The position numbers were made by a program, and so were the translations under genes. The notes below the pieces were generated by a model. That model was not told the DNA's origin. It did not search any database and saw only the letters and a program-made list of their open reading frames with translations. Shown here piece after piece: positions 20,691 through 28,963 of a DNA stretch of 64,000 bases (position 1 is the first letter of the stretch; each line of letters starts with the position of its first letter). The stretch is taken from the NCBI GenBank assembly GCA_024123955.1, contig CP099652.1, positions 6,448,001 to 6,512,000 of the forward strand, read 5' to 3'. Origin of the DNA: Oxalobacteraceae bacterium OTU3CINTB1 (GTDB lineage: Bacteria; Pseudomonadota; Gammaproteobacteria; Burkholderiales; Burkholderiaceae_D).

Positions 20691-22415
20691 ATGAAGCCAG
20701 TCCGTCTTCCCGCCGCCGCCACCCTGGCCTTGCCACGCTGGGCCCTGTTCGCCCTCGGCCTGCTCTACATCCTGCCCGGTTTGATCGGCCGCGACCCGTG
20801 GAAGAACGACGACGCCGCCAGCTTCGGCATCATGTGGACGATGGCGCACGGCACCTGGCAGGACTGGCTGTGGCCCAATATCGCCGGCCTGTCGATGCCC
20901 GACGAGGGCCCGCTGGCGTTCTGGATCGGCGCGCTCGGCATCAAGCTGTTCGGCTGGCTGCTGGGCGACGTCATGGCCGCCCGCGTCGGCACCATCGCCA
21001 TCTTCCTGATCGGCGTGTCGTCGCTGTGGTTCGCCACCTTCAACCTCGGCCGCCGCCAGGACGCGCAACCGCTGCGCCTGGCCTTCGGCGGCCAGCCCGA
21101 GCCGGACGACTTCGGCCGCACCCTGGCCGACGCCGCCGTCCTGATCTACCTCGGCTGCCTGGGCCTGCTGCTGCACAGCCACGAGACCACCTCCGAGGCG
21201 CTGCAGGTGTCGCTGACGGCGTTCATGCTGTACCGCACCGTGCGCTACGTCGAGGCGCCGTCGCTGCGCAACGCCGCCCTCAGCGGCCTGGCGATCGGCC
21301 TGCTGACGTTGACGCGCGGCTGGGTCACGCCGGTGTTCCTCATGCTGGCCGTGTTCGCCTGCACCCGCCTGCTGGCCCAGCCGGTGCTGCGCGCGCTGCG
21401 CGACCTCGGCCTGGCGCTGCTGGTGGCCGCCTTTGTTGCCGCCGTGTGGCTGGTGCCGGCCGAAGTGCTGCGCCCGTACAACCAGCAGCCGCTGCAGGCG
21501 TGGATGAACTGGAACCTGAACCAGGTCGCGCTGCCCACCCTCGCCGCCTTCAAATACTTCTTCCGGGTCGGGGTCTGGTTCTTCTGGCCGGCCTGGCCGT
21601 TCGCCGGCTGGGCCGTGTGGGCCTGGCGCCGCCAGCGCCTGGCGCTGCACATCGTCGTGCCGCTGGCCTTCGTCACCATGGGTACGCTGCTGAGCTTGTC
21701 CACCGAGGTGCCCGAGCAGGGCCAGTTGCTGGTGCTGCTGCCGCCGCTGGCCGTCATGGCCGCCTTCGGCCTGCTGACGATGAAGCGCGGCGCCATCAAC
21801 GCCATCGACTGGTTCTCGGTGATGGCGCTGACCTTGTGCGGGGCCGTCATCTGGCTGTTCTGGATCGCCAAGCTGACCGGCTGGCCGGCGCAGTTCGCCA
21901 AGAACGCGTTGAAACTGGTGCCGGGCTTCACGCCGGAGGTGGGACTGGTCGCGGTGCCGGTGGCGCTGCTGGCCACGGCCGGCTGGTTCGTGCTGGTGCA
22001 CTGGCGCGTGTCGCGCCGGCCGACGGTGCTGTGGCGCGCCGTGGTGCTGTCGTCCGGCGGCGTGATCCTGATCTGGATCTTGCTGATGACGTTGTTCCTG
22101 CCGGACGTCAACTACAGCAAGAGCTACGCCAGCGTGGCGCGCCAGATCGCCGAGAAAATTCCATCGAAGGGGGATTGCATCGAAACCAACGTGGGGCCGG
22201 CGCAACGCGCGTCGTTCGCCTACTACGCGCAACTGCCGTTCACCGGTGTCGAAGGCGGGCGCTGCAAACTGCTGCTGCTGCAGGACAGCACCAAGGTGCG
22301 CGACAACCGCGAGATCCAGCCGCAGCATCGCGGCAAGCAGTGGGCATTGATCTGGGAAGGTCGCCGTCCGGCGGACCGCTCCGAGCGCTTCAGGCTATAC
22401 CGCCGGGCCGACTAA
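20691..22415 (+). CDS. GT-C family membrane glycosyltransferase (ArnT/PMT-like)
   Basis: 574 residues, about 11-12 predicted membrane segments. The first loop has the acidic pattern expected of GT-C transferases (LIGRDPWKNDDAASFGIMW, residues about 32-50) and LSMPDEGPLAFW resembles the ArnT/PMT acceptor loop. Members transfer sugars from polyprenyl-phosphate donors to lipid A, protein or glycans outside the inner membrane. The last 90 residues (after about 475) form a soluble extracytoplasmic tail (SYASVARQIAEKIPSKGDC). Donor and acceptor are unknown, and the gene stands alone after rpmE2. No lipid A modification genes are nearby. Confidence 0.8.
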   Translation: MKPVRLPAAATLALPRWALFALGLLYILPGLIGRDPWKNDDAASFGIMWTMAHGTWQDWLWPNIAGLSMPDEGPLAFWIGALGIKLFGWLLGDVMAARVGTIAIFLIGVSSLWFATFNLGRRQDAQPLRLAFGGQPEPDDFGRTLADAAVLIYLGCLGLLLHSHETTSEALQVSLTAFMLYRTVRYVEAPSLRNAALSGLAIGLLTLTRGWVTPVFLMLAVFACTRLLAQPVLRALRDLGLALLVAAFVAAVWLVPAEVLRPYNQQPLQAWMNWNLNQVALPTLAAFKYFFRVGVWFFWPAWPFAGWAVWAWRRQRLALHIVVPLAFVTMGTLLSLSTEVPEQGQLLVLLPPLAVMAAFGLLTMKRGAINAIDWFSVMALTLCGAVIWLFWIAKLTGWPAQFAKNALKLVPGFTPEVGLVAVPVALLATAGWFVLVHWRVSRRPTVLWRAVVLSSGGVILIWILLMTLFLPDVNYSKSYASVARQIAEKIPSKGDCIETNVGPAQRASFAYYAQLPFTGVEGGRCKLLLLQDSTKVRDNREIQPQHRGKQWALIWEGRRPADRSERFRLYRRAD

Positions 22416-22490
22416 GCTGACTAACAACCCGACTGAAAAACCCGGGCGCCGGCGGCCGCCACGCGACCGCCCGCCCACGGCATGCCCGCA

Positions 22491-22892
22491 TCAGCGGCGC
22501 GCCATCATGATCGTATTGGCAGGCAGCTTGGCGGCCATCGGCAACTTTTCAAAGTTGCTGATGCCAACCGTTTGGCCCTCTTCGGTGAACACGATGCGGG
22601 TGCCCGCCTCGGTGACGAACTCAGTCCGCGAAGCGGCGAAGATACGCACGCGCTGGCCCTTGTCGATCTGCGTGTAATAGTGGTTGCCGTTCTGCGTGAA
22701 CTGCAGCACCTGGCCGTTGGTCAACTGATAGGCGTTCTTGAAATCGGCGAACTCGCCCGGCGTGACGTAGTAGCGGGCCGGCGTGGCTTTGATCTGCACG
22801 CTGCTGTCATCCGCGTGGGCGGCGGACATCGAGGCCAGCGAAGTCATGACGAGGGCGGCTGCGGCGGCAATGCTGAACAGGGATTTTTTCAT
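22491..22892 (-). CDS. Small secreted protein of unknown function
   Basis: 133 residues. A clear signal peptide (MKKSLFSIAAAAALVMTSLA, cleavage after SAAHA near residue 27) sends it out of the cytoplasm. The mature 105 residues are rich in beta-prone segments (RYYVTPGEFADFKNAYQLTN, QFTQNGNHYYTQIDKGQRV) and lack cysteines or a lipobox. I do not recognise a family. It lies convergent with the glycosyltransferase gene, 75 bases away, and divergent from the FtsH-like gene. The ribosome site GGAG lies before the ATG. Confidence 0.75.
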   Translation of the reverse strand: MKKSLFSIAAAAALVMTSLASMSAAHADDSSVQIKATPARYYVTPGEFADFKNAYQLTNGQVLQFTQNGNHYYTQIDKGQRVRIFAASRTEFVTEAGTRIVFTEEGQTVGISNFEKLPMAAKLPANTIMMARR

Positions 22893-23336
22893 GGTGTGCT
22901 CCGTAAGGTTATCGGTTCAATAAACTGCTCTGGGATCACCGCTGGAATGTGCTGTTCAGCGGCTGACGTGATCACATTAACAAAAGCGGGCGCCGATATC
23001 CGGCGTTTGCGACGGGCGGTCAAACGGCGGGCGTCAAAAGCAAAAAACCGCGACGAACGGAAGGCGCATCAACCACGCCCGGCGCGCGCCGCCGGCTGTT
23101 GCGCGACACGCTTTTTTGTTGAGCAAACGCGAGACAAAACGAAAAAGGACCGCTATAGTTCACCTAGGACGAGTTGCCGCACGGCATGTTAGTTTCACAA
23201 GATTCGTCCCAAGTTAACCCTTAGCAACACCCGGCTGCGCCACACCGCGCACCGGCAACGGCGGCCTCGGCTGCTGCGCCCCACTCCCGCGCACCAGCCC
23301 GACACTCAGCTGCCCACTCCAGGTTGGATAGCGCAT
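22893..23336. other. Intergenic region between a secreted protein and the FtsH-like gene
   Basis: 444 bases without a convincing gene. It must contain the divergent promoters of both neighbours. A TATAGT at 23154-23159 could be a -10 box, but no good -35 box is seen. An imperfect GC-rich inverted stretch lies around 23005-23060. No RNA gene was recognised. Confidence 0.4.
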
Positions 23337-25241
23337 ATGTTTACTCTTCACAAACTTCAATCCGCACTACGCAATAATTACGTCCGCGCCGCGCTGCTGC
23401 TGCTGGCGATCGCCGCCGCCGCGCTGTTCAGCTGGCGCAGCGACGTGCCGCAGGACACCGGCCCGATCATGCGCTCGCAGGACATTTCGCAGATCACCGC
23501 GCTGGCCACGCAGCGCGACAAGCTCGAATACCTGATGGTGGCCGCGCCGCTGTCGGAGGCGCCGCGCTATATCTTCAAGCTCAAGGGCGACCCGATGCTG
23601 CGCGTGATCAAGGTGCCGAGCACCTCGCACCTGAGCCTGGAGCGCGAAGTCCTGCTGCGCAATAACATCCCCTATTCCATCGCGCGCGAGGATTACCTGG
23701 CGTCGCACAAGGCCGTACTGGTCGACGAGGACGACAGCAAGCTGGCGCGCGCAGGCGGCTTCCTGCGCCGCCACGCGGTCGACATCCTGCTGATCGGCCT
23801 GGTGCTGTTCCTGCTGCGCCACGGCATTCCCGGCACCGGCGTCAGCGCCACCGTGCTCGATCCCGCGCAGCTCAAGGGCAGCATGGACGATCTGATCGGC
23901 ATGGAAGACATCAAGCAGGAAGTGCTGCACCTGGAAGACATGATCCGCAACCGCGCGGTGTACCGCGAGCACGACATCGACAAGCCGTTCAACGTCATGC
24001 TCACCGGCCCGGCCGGCACCGGCAAGACCAAGCTGGCCGGCTACCTGGCCAAGCGCCTCGACGTGCCGCTGATCCAGGCGTCGGCCTCGGCGCTTGAATC
24101 GGGTTATATCGGCGGCGGCTCCAAGGCGCTGCACGCGCTGCACCGCAAGGCTTGCGCGCGCGGCAGCTGCATCATCTTCCTCGACGAGGCACAGGGCTTG
24201 TTCATGCCGCGCGGCCGCGGCGAAAAGAAATGGGAAGACGACACCGCCAACACTCTGCTGGGCCTGCTCGACGGCGTGCGCAGCGACCAGGGCGCCGGCG
24301 TGATCTGGGTGGTGGCCTCCAACTTCGACGACGCCTCCTCGCAGATGGACGAGGCGATGCTGCGCCGCTTCTCTGTCAAGATCAACTTCCGCCTGCCCAA
24401 CAAGGGCGAGCGCAGCGAACTGCTGCGCTCCTTCCTGTCGCGCAAGGCGCACGGTTGCGTCGACTGGGACGGGCTCAACCTCGACCACGTGGCCGAGATC
24501 ACGGCCAACCTCAGCCCGGCGCTGTTGCAGACGGTGGTCGAGCGCGCCAGCATGATCGCGATCCAGGAAAAGACCGTCATCAACACCGACCTGATGTTCC
24601 GCGCCTTCGAACGGGCCACCATCGGCCTGACCGACCGCGCCACCACGGCCGAGAAGACCCGCCAGCGCGAACGCGTCGCGCTGCACGAGCTGGGCCACTT
24701 CTTCATGCAGATCGATCCGTGGCTGCGCGAGGGGTTGCCGCTGGCCGAGGTGAAGGAACGCTCGCCGCTGCTCAAGATCAGCACCGAGTCGGTGTCCAAG
24801 CTCGGCGCGCTCGGCTATGTGTTGTCGGCGTCGGACGACGTCGCGCTGCGCACGCTCGAGGAACTCGAGCGCGACGTGATCCAGCTATACGGCGGCGTGG
24901 CGGCCGAGGAGTTGTTCTACGGCGCGCGCGGCATCTCGGTGGGCAGTCAGAACGACATCCAGAAGGCCACTTCGATGCTCGACATGATGGTCAACAAGCT
25001 GTCGATGTACTCGCGCTCCAAGCTGGACTACTCGCAGTTCAAGAACAAGGAAAACGACCTCGACCAGGTCCAGGCCAAGGCGGACGAGCTCTACACGTAC
25101 ACCTTGCAATCGATCAACGACTACCGCGAGCAGATCAGCGAACTGAAGGAAGTGCTCATGGATCAGTATGTGCTGTCGAAGGACGCCATCTTCGCGCTGC
25201 TGGAGCAGCAGCATCAACAGCGCCTGTTGAAGGTGGCGTGA
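23337..25241 (+). CDS. Divergent FtsH-like AAA+ zinc protease of the inner membrane
   Basis: 634 residues with FtsH architecture: membrane segment 18-33, periplasmic region about 35-147, second membrane segment about 148-161, AAA+ ATPase and M41 peptidase. Walker A is GPAGTGKT (about 224-231), Walker B IIFLDEAQ, and the arginine region is AMLRRFSVK. The zinc motif HELGH (450-454) and the third ligand aspartate (D540, in SQNDIQKAT) are intact. It differs from housekeeping FtsH: the pore loop reads ESGYIGGG instead of the FVEMFVGVG type, the SRH lacks the usual TNRPD pattern, and DEAQ replaces DEID. So it is probably an active but specialised paralog. Its start lies in AGCGCATATG without a strong ribosome site. 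No partner gene is evident except the convergent coiled-coil gene. Confidence 0.85.
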   Translation: MFTLHKLQSALRNNYVRAALLLLAIAAAALFSWRSDVPQDTGPIMRSQDISQITALATQRDKLEYLMVAAPLSEAPRYIFKLKGDPMLRVIKVPSTSHLSLEREVLLRNNIPYSIAREDYLASHKAVLVDEDDSKLARAGGFLRRHAVDILLIGLVLFLLRHGIPGTGVSATVLDPAQLKGSMDDLIGMEDIKQEVLHLEDMIRNRAVYREHDIDKPFNVMLTGPAGTGKTKLAGYLAKRLDVPLIQASASALESGYIGGGSKALHALHRKACARGSCIIFLDEAQGLFMPRGRGEKKWEDDTANTLLGLLDGVRSDQGAGVIWVVASNFDDASSQMDEAMLRRFSVKINFRLPNKGERSELLRSFLSRKAHGCVDWDGLNLDHVAEITANLSPALLQTVVERASMIAIQEKTVINTDLMFRAFERATIGLTDRATTAEKTRQRERVALHELGHFFMQIDPWLREGLPLAEVKERSPLLKISTESVSKLGALGYVLSASDDVALRTLEELERDVIQLYGGVAAEELFYGARGISVGSQNDIQKATSMLDMMVNKLSMYSRSKLDYSQFKNKENDLDQVQAKADELYTYTLQSINDYREQISELKEVLMDQYVLSKDAIFALLEQQHQQRLLKVA

Positions 25242-25244
25242 CCG

Positions 25245-25784
25245 CTAGCGGCTGAGGACGAAGATCATCTGTGAGATGTTGGCTGCCGCGAGCAGCCACA
25301 TCGCGAACTCGACCCGGCCCACGCGTCGCTCAACCCTATCTACCCCTTGGGAAAGGTTGTCGACGTTGACGGACAAATGGTCGACGCTGGCGGACAAATG
25401 GTCGACGCTTACGGACAAATGGTCGACCCTGACGGACAAATGGTCCACCCTGACGGACAGAGCGGCCAACTCTGCCGCCAGTAGCGAGACTTGTTGCTCG
25501 AGTGTCTGAACTCTTGCAACCAAGGCATTCAGCCGTTCCTCCAAAATGGCAACTTTAAAAGTCAGCGCCGCCACTTCCTTGCGCAAGGCAGCCACTTCCT
25601 GGCGCACGGAGGCCAGCTGTTCCCCGTGATTGCCAAGCACCCGCTCAAGCGCATCCAAGCGTTCGCCGCACTCCGCCAGCTGCTCGCCATGCGTCTCCAA
25701 CTGGTCGCCATGGGCCGCTTTGACCAACTCGGTCAGCGCATCGACCCGCGCGGCCAGCATATCTACTCTCTGGGACAATTCCAT
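25245..25784 (-). CDS. Heptad-repeat coiled-coil protein with C-terminal membrane anchor
   Basis: 179 residues, nearly all predicted coiled coil. It has repeating units such as LSVRVDH, LSVSVDH, LSASVDH and LSVNVDN in perfect 7-residue phase (residues about 110-145), preceded by longer heptads (LASVRQEVAALRKEVAAL). The last 20 residues (FAMWLLAAANISQMIFVLSR) look like a single membrane segment, so it would be a tail-anchored rod. The start at 25784 is preceded by GGAGGG; the open frame has an earlier ATG at 25853 without a ribosome site. It is convergent with the FtsH-like gene with three bases between stop codons. The function is unknown. Confidence 0.7.
   Translation of the reverse strand: MELSQRVDMLAARVDALTELVKAAHGDQLETHGEQLAECGERLDALERVLGNHGEQLASVRQEVAALRKEVAALTFKVAILEERLNALVARVQTLEQQVSLLAAELAALSVRVDHLSVRVDHLSVSVDHLSASVDHLSVNVDNLSQGVDRVERRVGRVEFAMWLLAAANISQMIFVLSR
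25360..25460. repeat. 21-base tandem repeat encoding heptads
   Basis: The core GGACAAATGG recurs at 25371, 25392, 25413 and 25434, exactly 21 bases apart, with a partial further copy at about 25455. It lies in frame within the coiled-coil gene and encodes one heptad per unit. Such near-identical units can change number by slippage. Confidence 0.85.
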
Positions 25785-25984
25785 AGCGCCCTCCGCCCCT
25801 TGCGGTGCATGGCTAAAGTTTATACGGTTTACAGGGATATACCGGTCGTTCATGCATGCATTGTGGCGCCAAAAAAAACGAGCTCATCCGACAAAGACAG
25901 CACGTTTTGATCTGCGTCCAACGGTGCGCAGGCGACCGCGACGTCCGGCCACTTGCTTGAAAACCAAATAGTGCGCATCAAGGC

Positions 25985-26013
25985 TTGCGGCTGCGGAGCA
26001 AATCAGTGATAAT
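25985..26013 (+). promoter_or_regulatory. Promoter of tRNA-Leu
   Basis: TTGCGG (25985-25990), 17-base spacer, GATAAT (26008-26013) with a TG extension. The expected transcript start is about 6 bases before the mature tRNA 5' end. Confidence 0.65.
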
Positions 26014-26025
26014 GCGGGTCGCGTT

Positions 26026-26110
26026 GCCGGGATGGCGGAATAGGTAGACGCACGGGACTCAAAATCCCGCGCCGCAAGGCGTGCCGGTTCGATTCCGGCT
26101 CCCGGCACCA
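26026..26110 (+). tRNA. tRNA-Leu (anticodon CAA)
   Basis: Acceptor arms GCCGGGA (26026-26032) and TCCCGGC (26100-26106) pair fully, followed by discriminator A and an encoded CCA. The anticodon stem CGGGA/TCCCG encloses the loop CTCAAAA, giving anticodon CAA. A long variable arm (class II) and the T arm CCGGTTCGATTCCGG are present. It decodes UUG. Total 85 bases including CCA. Confidence 0.97.
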
Positions 26111-26153
26111 TGAATAGAATTTGACCACGCAGTACATAGCTTCACCAAACGAC

Positions 26154-26189
26154 AAAACCCGCATCGCCAACAGGCTCTGCGGGTTTTTT
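26154..26189 (+). terminator. Rho-independent terminator of tRNA-Leu
   Basis: AAAACCCGCA pairs with TGCGGGTTTT around a 14-base loop and is followed by T bases (six in total). It lies 43 bases after the tRNA. It may also serve the small minus-strand gene that ends at 26218. Confidence 0.85.
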
Positions 26190-26217
26190 GTTGGCTGGCG
26201 CCGGCGCGCCAGGCACA

Positions 26218-26412
26218 TCACTGGTAACGGCGGACGGTATCGCTCTTGCGGCGGGTCTCCGGATAGGCCAGCACGCGGCGGATCGCTTCCGCAGGCACCT
26301 TGTACGTCTGCATATACGCCCAGGCGATCGCGCTCCCCTGCGAGTCGGCCAGCCAAATTCCATGTTCCACCGCCGCGCTGAGCGAAGCGTTGTGTCGTTG
26401 TTCTGTTTGCAT
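26218..26412 (-). CDS. Small protein of unknown function (64 residues)
   Basis: The frame starts at an ATG (26412) preceded by GGGAGAG, a strong ribosome site, and encodes 64 residues beginning MQTEQRHNASLSAAVEHGIW and ending in a basic tail (RRKSDTVRRYQ). It is predicted helical and soluble, with no signal or membrane segment. It lies between tRNA-Leu and the next plus-strand gene, and I do not recognise a family. The support is the ribosome site and the ordered amino-acid composition; it could still be spurious. Confidence 0.55.
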   Translation of the reverse strand: MQTEQRHNASLSAAVEHGIWLADSQGSAIAWAYMQTYKVPAEAIRRVLAYPETRRKSDTVRRYQ

Positions 26413-26600
26413 GTGCTCTCTCCCAATAGACACGCAAGTTATCATAAAAATAAAAACAATGTCGGATGCGAACTAAAGTGTTTCGATTGTACTGTATAAA
26501 AAGACAATCCCGCCTGTTGAGCGCCCCACCCTTCGTTAGCCCCCGAACAGACGCCGCCGCGCTTCGCCCCTATGCTGAGGTTTTTAACTCGGGAGCAGTC

Positions 26601-27107
26601 ATGGGCTTTGACCTCGGAAACTTATTGCAGCAATTCGCGGCACATCCTACCGCCACCGATCCGGAAGGCGTCGCGCAAGCGTTCTCGCACGTTGCCGGCG
26701 ATGCGCCACGCGCGTCGATCGCACAGGGATTGGCCTCCGCCTTTCTGTCGAGCGAGACGCCGCCGTTCGGCCAACTGGTCAGCCAGTTGTTCGTGCGCAG
26801 CGATCCGCAGGTGCAGGCCGGCTTGCTGAATCAGTTGCTCGACGACGTAGGTCCGACGATGCAGGCCGCCTTGGCCGGCAGCGTGGGCGAGCTGTTCACC
26901 GCCAACGGCCACGCGACACTGACGCCCCAGCAGGTGTCGGACATCACGCCGCCGCAAGTGGCCGAAATCGCCACCACCGCGCAGCAGCACAACCCGGGCG
27001 TCGTCGAGCGCGTCGCGTCCTTTTTTGCCGACCACCCACAACTGGTCAATTCGCTGGACAGCGCCAGCTTGAAGGTCGCGCTGGGTAAAATGGCCCAGGT
27101 GCACTGA
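26601..27107 (+). CDS. Soluble helical protein of unknown function (168 residues)
   Basis: The ATG at 26601 follows GGGAG at five bases, so I prefer it to the longer open frame starting at 26466. The product is helical, with repeated amphipathic segments (LGNLLQQFAAH, GQLVSQLFVRSD, QAGLLNQLLDDV) and a proline-rich middle (TPQQVSDITPPQVAEIATTA). There are no cysteines, signal peptide or membrane segments. I do not recognise a domain. It stands alone; a GC-rich hairpin at 27201-27222 follows at a distance. Confidence 0.7.
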   Translation: MGFDLGNLLQQFAAHPTATDPEGVAQAFSHVAGDAPRASIAQGLASAFLSSETPPFGQLVSQLFVRSDPQVQAGLLNQLLDDVGPTMQAALAGSVGELFTANGHATLTPQQVSDITPPQVAEIATTAQQHNPGVVERVASFFADHPQLVNSLDSASLKVALGKMAQVH

Positions 27108-27200
27108 AGGACGCTGCCGCAGCGAACCAGTATCGATCAAACTACCGCAGGGTTGTTTTGAGTTTAATGCCAATAAATTAAGCATGCTATTTTGACCATG

Positions 27201-27222
27201 ACGGCGGGCGCCCGCTCGCCGT
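27201..27222 (+). terminator. Hairpin before the PEP-CTERM gene
   Basis: ACGGCGGGCG and CGCTCGCCGT form a 10-base stem with one G-T wobble and a CC loop, followed by four T bases. It could terminate the upstream gene or act as a leader structure for the PEP-CTERM gene, which starts 23 bases later. Confidence 0.45.
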
Positions 27223-27244
27223 TTTCCACTTACTGGAGGTTAAG

Positions 27245-27961
27245 ATGGCTGTTTCTTTCAAATCCGCTTTGATGTCGGCTTTCGCGTTGGCATTGGCCCT
27301 GGGCCTGAGTACCGGCGCCTCGGCCGATCCGTTGACCGAAAACTTCAACACCGGTCTACCCGCAGGCTGGACCGTCAAAAACCTGAGTGAGCCGCCGGGC
27401 ACGCTCGCCTGGTTCCAGGGCAACGAGTTCGTCTTCGACGCGCAACAGGGCGCGCCGAACTCCTATCTCGCCGCCAATTTCGAATCGGGCGGTGACTTTT
27501 CCACCATCAGCACCTGGCTGATACTGCCGACCTCCACTTACCGCAATGGCGACACGCTGTCCTTCTACAGCCGCACCGCCGACTTGTCGGAATGGCCGGA
27601 CCGACTGGAGGTTCGCTTCAGCAACATCGGCGGCAGCGATGTCGGCACCACGGCGACCAGCGTGGGCAGCTTCTCCACGCTTCTCCTCAGCATCAATCCG
27701 ACGCTGGAGGTGGGTGGCTATCCGGAAGACTGGACCCGTTACAGCGCCACCTTGAACGGCCTGGCCGGCCCGACCACCGGGGCGTTCGCGTTCCGCTACA
27801 CGGTCGCCGACGCCGGGCTGTTCGGCGCCAATTCGAACTACATCGGTATCGACACGGTGCAAATCAGTGCCGCCGCCGTGCCCGAACCAAGCACGTACGT
27901 GATGATGGCGTTCGGATTGGGCATGGTCGGCTACATGCGCAGGCGTCAATCCCGCGCCTAA
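27245..27961 (+). CDS. PEP-CTERM sorted secreted protein with choice-of-anchor type domain
   Basis: 238 residues. A signal peptide (cleavage near ASA, residue 27) precedes a beta-sandwich region starting DPLTENFNTGLPAGWTVKN, the pattern of choice-of-anchor J domains that are common in exported proteins. The C-terminus has the full PEP-CTERM signal: VPEPSTY, a hydrophobic helix (VMMAFGLGMVGYM) and the basic tail RRRQSRA. In such proteins exosortase EpsH/XrtB-type enzymes cut the signal and the protein is linked to the surface, often with exopolysaccharide. No exosortase is seen in this window. GGAGG precedes the ATG. Confidence 0.9.
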   Translation: MAVSFKSALMSAFALALALGLSTGASADPLTENFNTGLPAGWTVKNLSEPPGTLAWFQGNEFVFDAQQGAPNSYLAANFESGGDFSTISTWLILPTSTYRNGDTLSFYSRTADLSEWPDRLEVRFSNIGGSDVGTTATSVGSFSTLLLSINPTLEVGGYPEDWTRYSATLNGLAGPTTGAFAFRYTVADAGLFGANSNYIGIDTVQISAAAVPEPSTYVMMAFGLGMVGYMRRRQSRA

Positions 27962-28022
27962 GCGGGTGGCTGCGGGGCGGGCTTGCCGTCGGGTGCGCCC
28001 GCCCCCGGCGTAGAATGTCGCC

Positions 28023-28346
28023 ATGGCTACCAAATCTCCGAAATCCCCCACCTTCCCCGGTCCGTTGACGGCGCGCGGCGCCGTGCTGGCGGTCCTGCTT
28101 TCCGATAGCGACCAGTCCGGCAACCCGCCGCTGCAAGGCCGCACGTCGCTCGCGGCCATCATTAAAAGCTTGAAGCGCAAATATCACTGGCCGGTCGAGG
28201 TGAGCAGCTTTCCGTCGAACGGCGCCGACGGCCGCGCCACCTGGGCCACCGTCTACAGCCTGCCCCCCGCCGTGGTGGAGCGCGCGCTGGAGCGGGGCGG
28301 ACGCGAATGGCTGGAGCGCCGCGACGCCGCCAAAAGCGCGCCGTAA
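28023..28346 (+). CDS. Conserved-looking basic protein of unknown function (107 residues)
   Basis: The product is soluble and basic (SLAAIIKSLKRKYHWPVEV in the centre). Its fold looks like a small winged-helix or similar alpha/beta domain, but I cannot assign a family. A TAGAAT element at 28011-28016 ends only six bases before the ATG and there is no ribosome site, so the transcript could be leaderless. It is a single gene between two secreted or envelope proteins. Confidence 0.65.
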   Translation: MATKSPKSPTFPGPLTARGAVLAVLLSDSDQSGNPPLQGRTSLAAIIKSLKRKYHWPVEVSSFPSNGADGRATWATVYSLPPAVVERALERGGREWLERRDAAKSAP

Positions 28347-28445
28347 CATCTGCTTACGCCGGAAACACTTCCCAGGTCACCCCGTGCCCTTCCCGTCCCG
28401 TTATAGGGGCAAGCGCCACACACGGCGATATCTGGAGAGAAGAAA

Positions 28446-28949
28446 ATGGAACATACCGTACCTAACCGCATGCATCCCTTGCTGGCCGTCGCCGCGTTTT
28501 CCGTGACCATCGTCAGCCTGGTGGGCGCCGCTTCCATCCTCGGCCTGCTGCCGTACTCGCAAGCGAAAGGCAGCATGCAGCCGGAGATCAGCGCCACCGC
28601 GCCGGCGTCGCAGGCGAACCAGCCGCTGACCGCGCAAGTACAGGCACCGCAGCCGCAGCCCCGCCAGGTCGTCGAGCACCGCACCGTCGTGCACCACACG
28701 TATGCGCCTGCCCGCCAGGCAAGCCGCAACGACGACCGCACCGAGGTCGCGCAAGCGCCGGTGCAGCGCGCTGCGGCACCGGCGCCGCAGAACAGCGCGG
28801 TCGGGATCGGCCTGGGCGCGGTGGTGGGCGGGCTGCTGGGCAACCAGGTGGGCGACGGCAAAGGCAGGACGCTGGCCACCATCGCCGGCGCGATGGGTGG
28901 CGCCTACGCAGGCAACGAAATCGCCAAGCGCAACCAGCAACAGCAGTAA
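28446..28949 (+). CDS. Glycine-zipper 2TM domain membrane protein
   Basis: 167 residues. An N-terminal membrane segment (about 12-34, LLAVAAFSVTIVSLVGAASI) is followed by a Gln/Pro/Ala-rich periplasmic linker with HRTVVHHTYAPAR. A C-terminal glycine zipper follows (VGIGLGAVVGGLLGNQVGDG and TIAGAMGGAYAGNEIAK, residues about 117-160), as in the 17-kDa antigen/SlyB type. Such proteins sit in the envelope and affect its integrity. It has no lipobox, unlike SlyB. GGAGAG precedes the start. Confidence 0.8.
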   Translation: MEHTVPNRMHPLLAVAAFSVTIVSLVGAASILGLLPYSQAKGSMQPEISATAPASQANQPLTAQVQAPQPQPRQVVEHRTVVHHTYAPARQASRNDDRTEVAQAPVQRAAAPAPQNSAVGIGLGAVVGGLLGNQVGDGKGRTLATIAGAMGGAYAGNEIAKRNQQQQ

Positions 28950-28963
28950 TCCAGCGGTGCGTT

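Noticed and set aside
25360..25460. Possible CRISPR-like array from regularly spaced repeats
   Set aside because: The 21-base units are contiguous with no unique spacers and encode protein heptads in frame.
26003..26437. 144-codon minus-strand frame covering tRNA-Leu
   Set aside because: It runs through the antisense of a perfect tRNA gene and its terminator.
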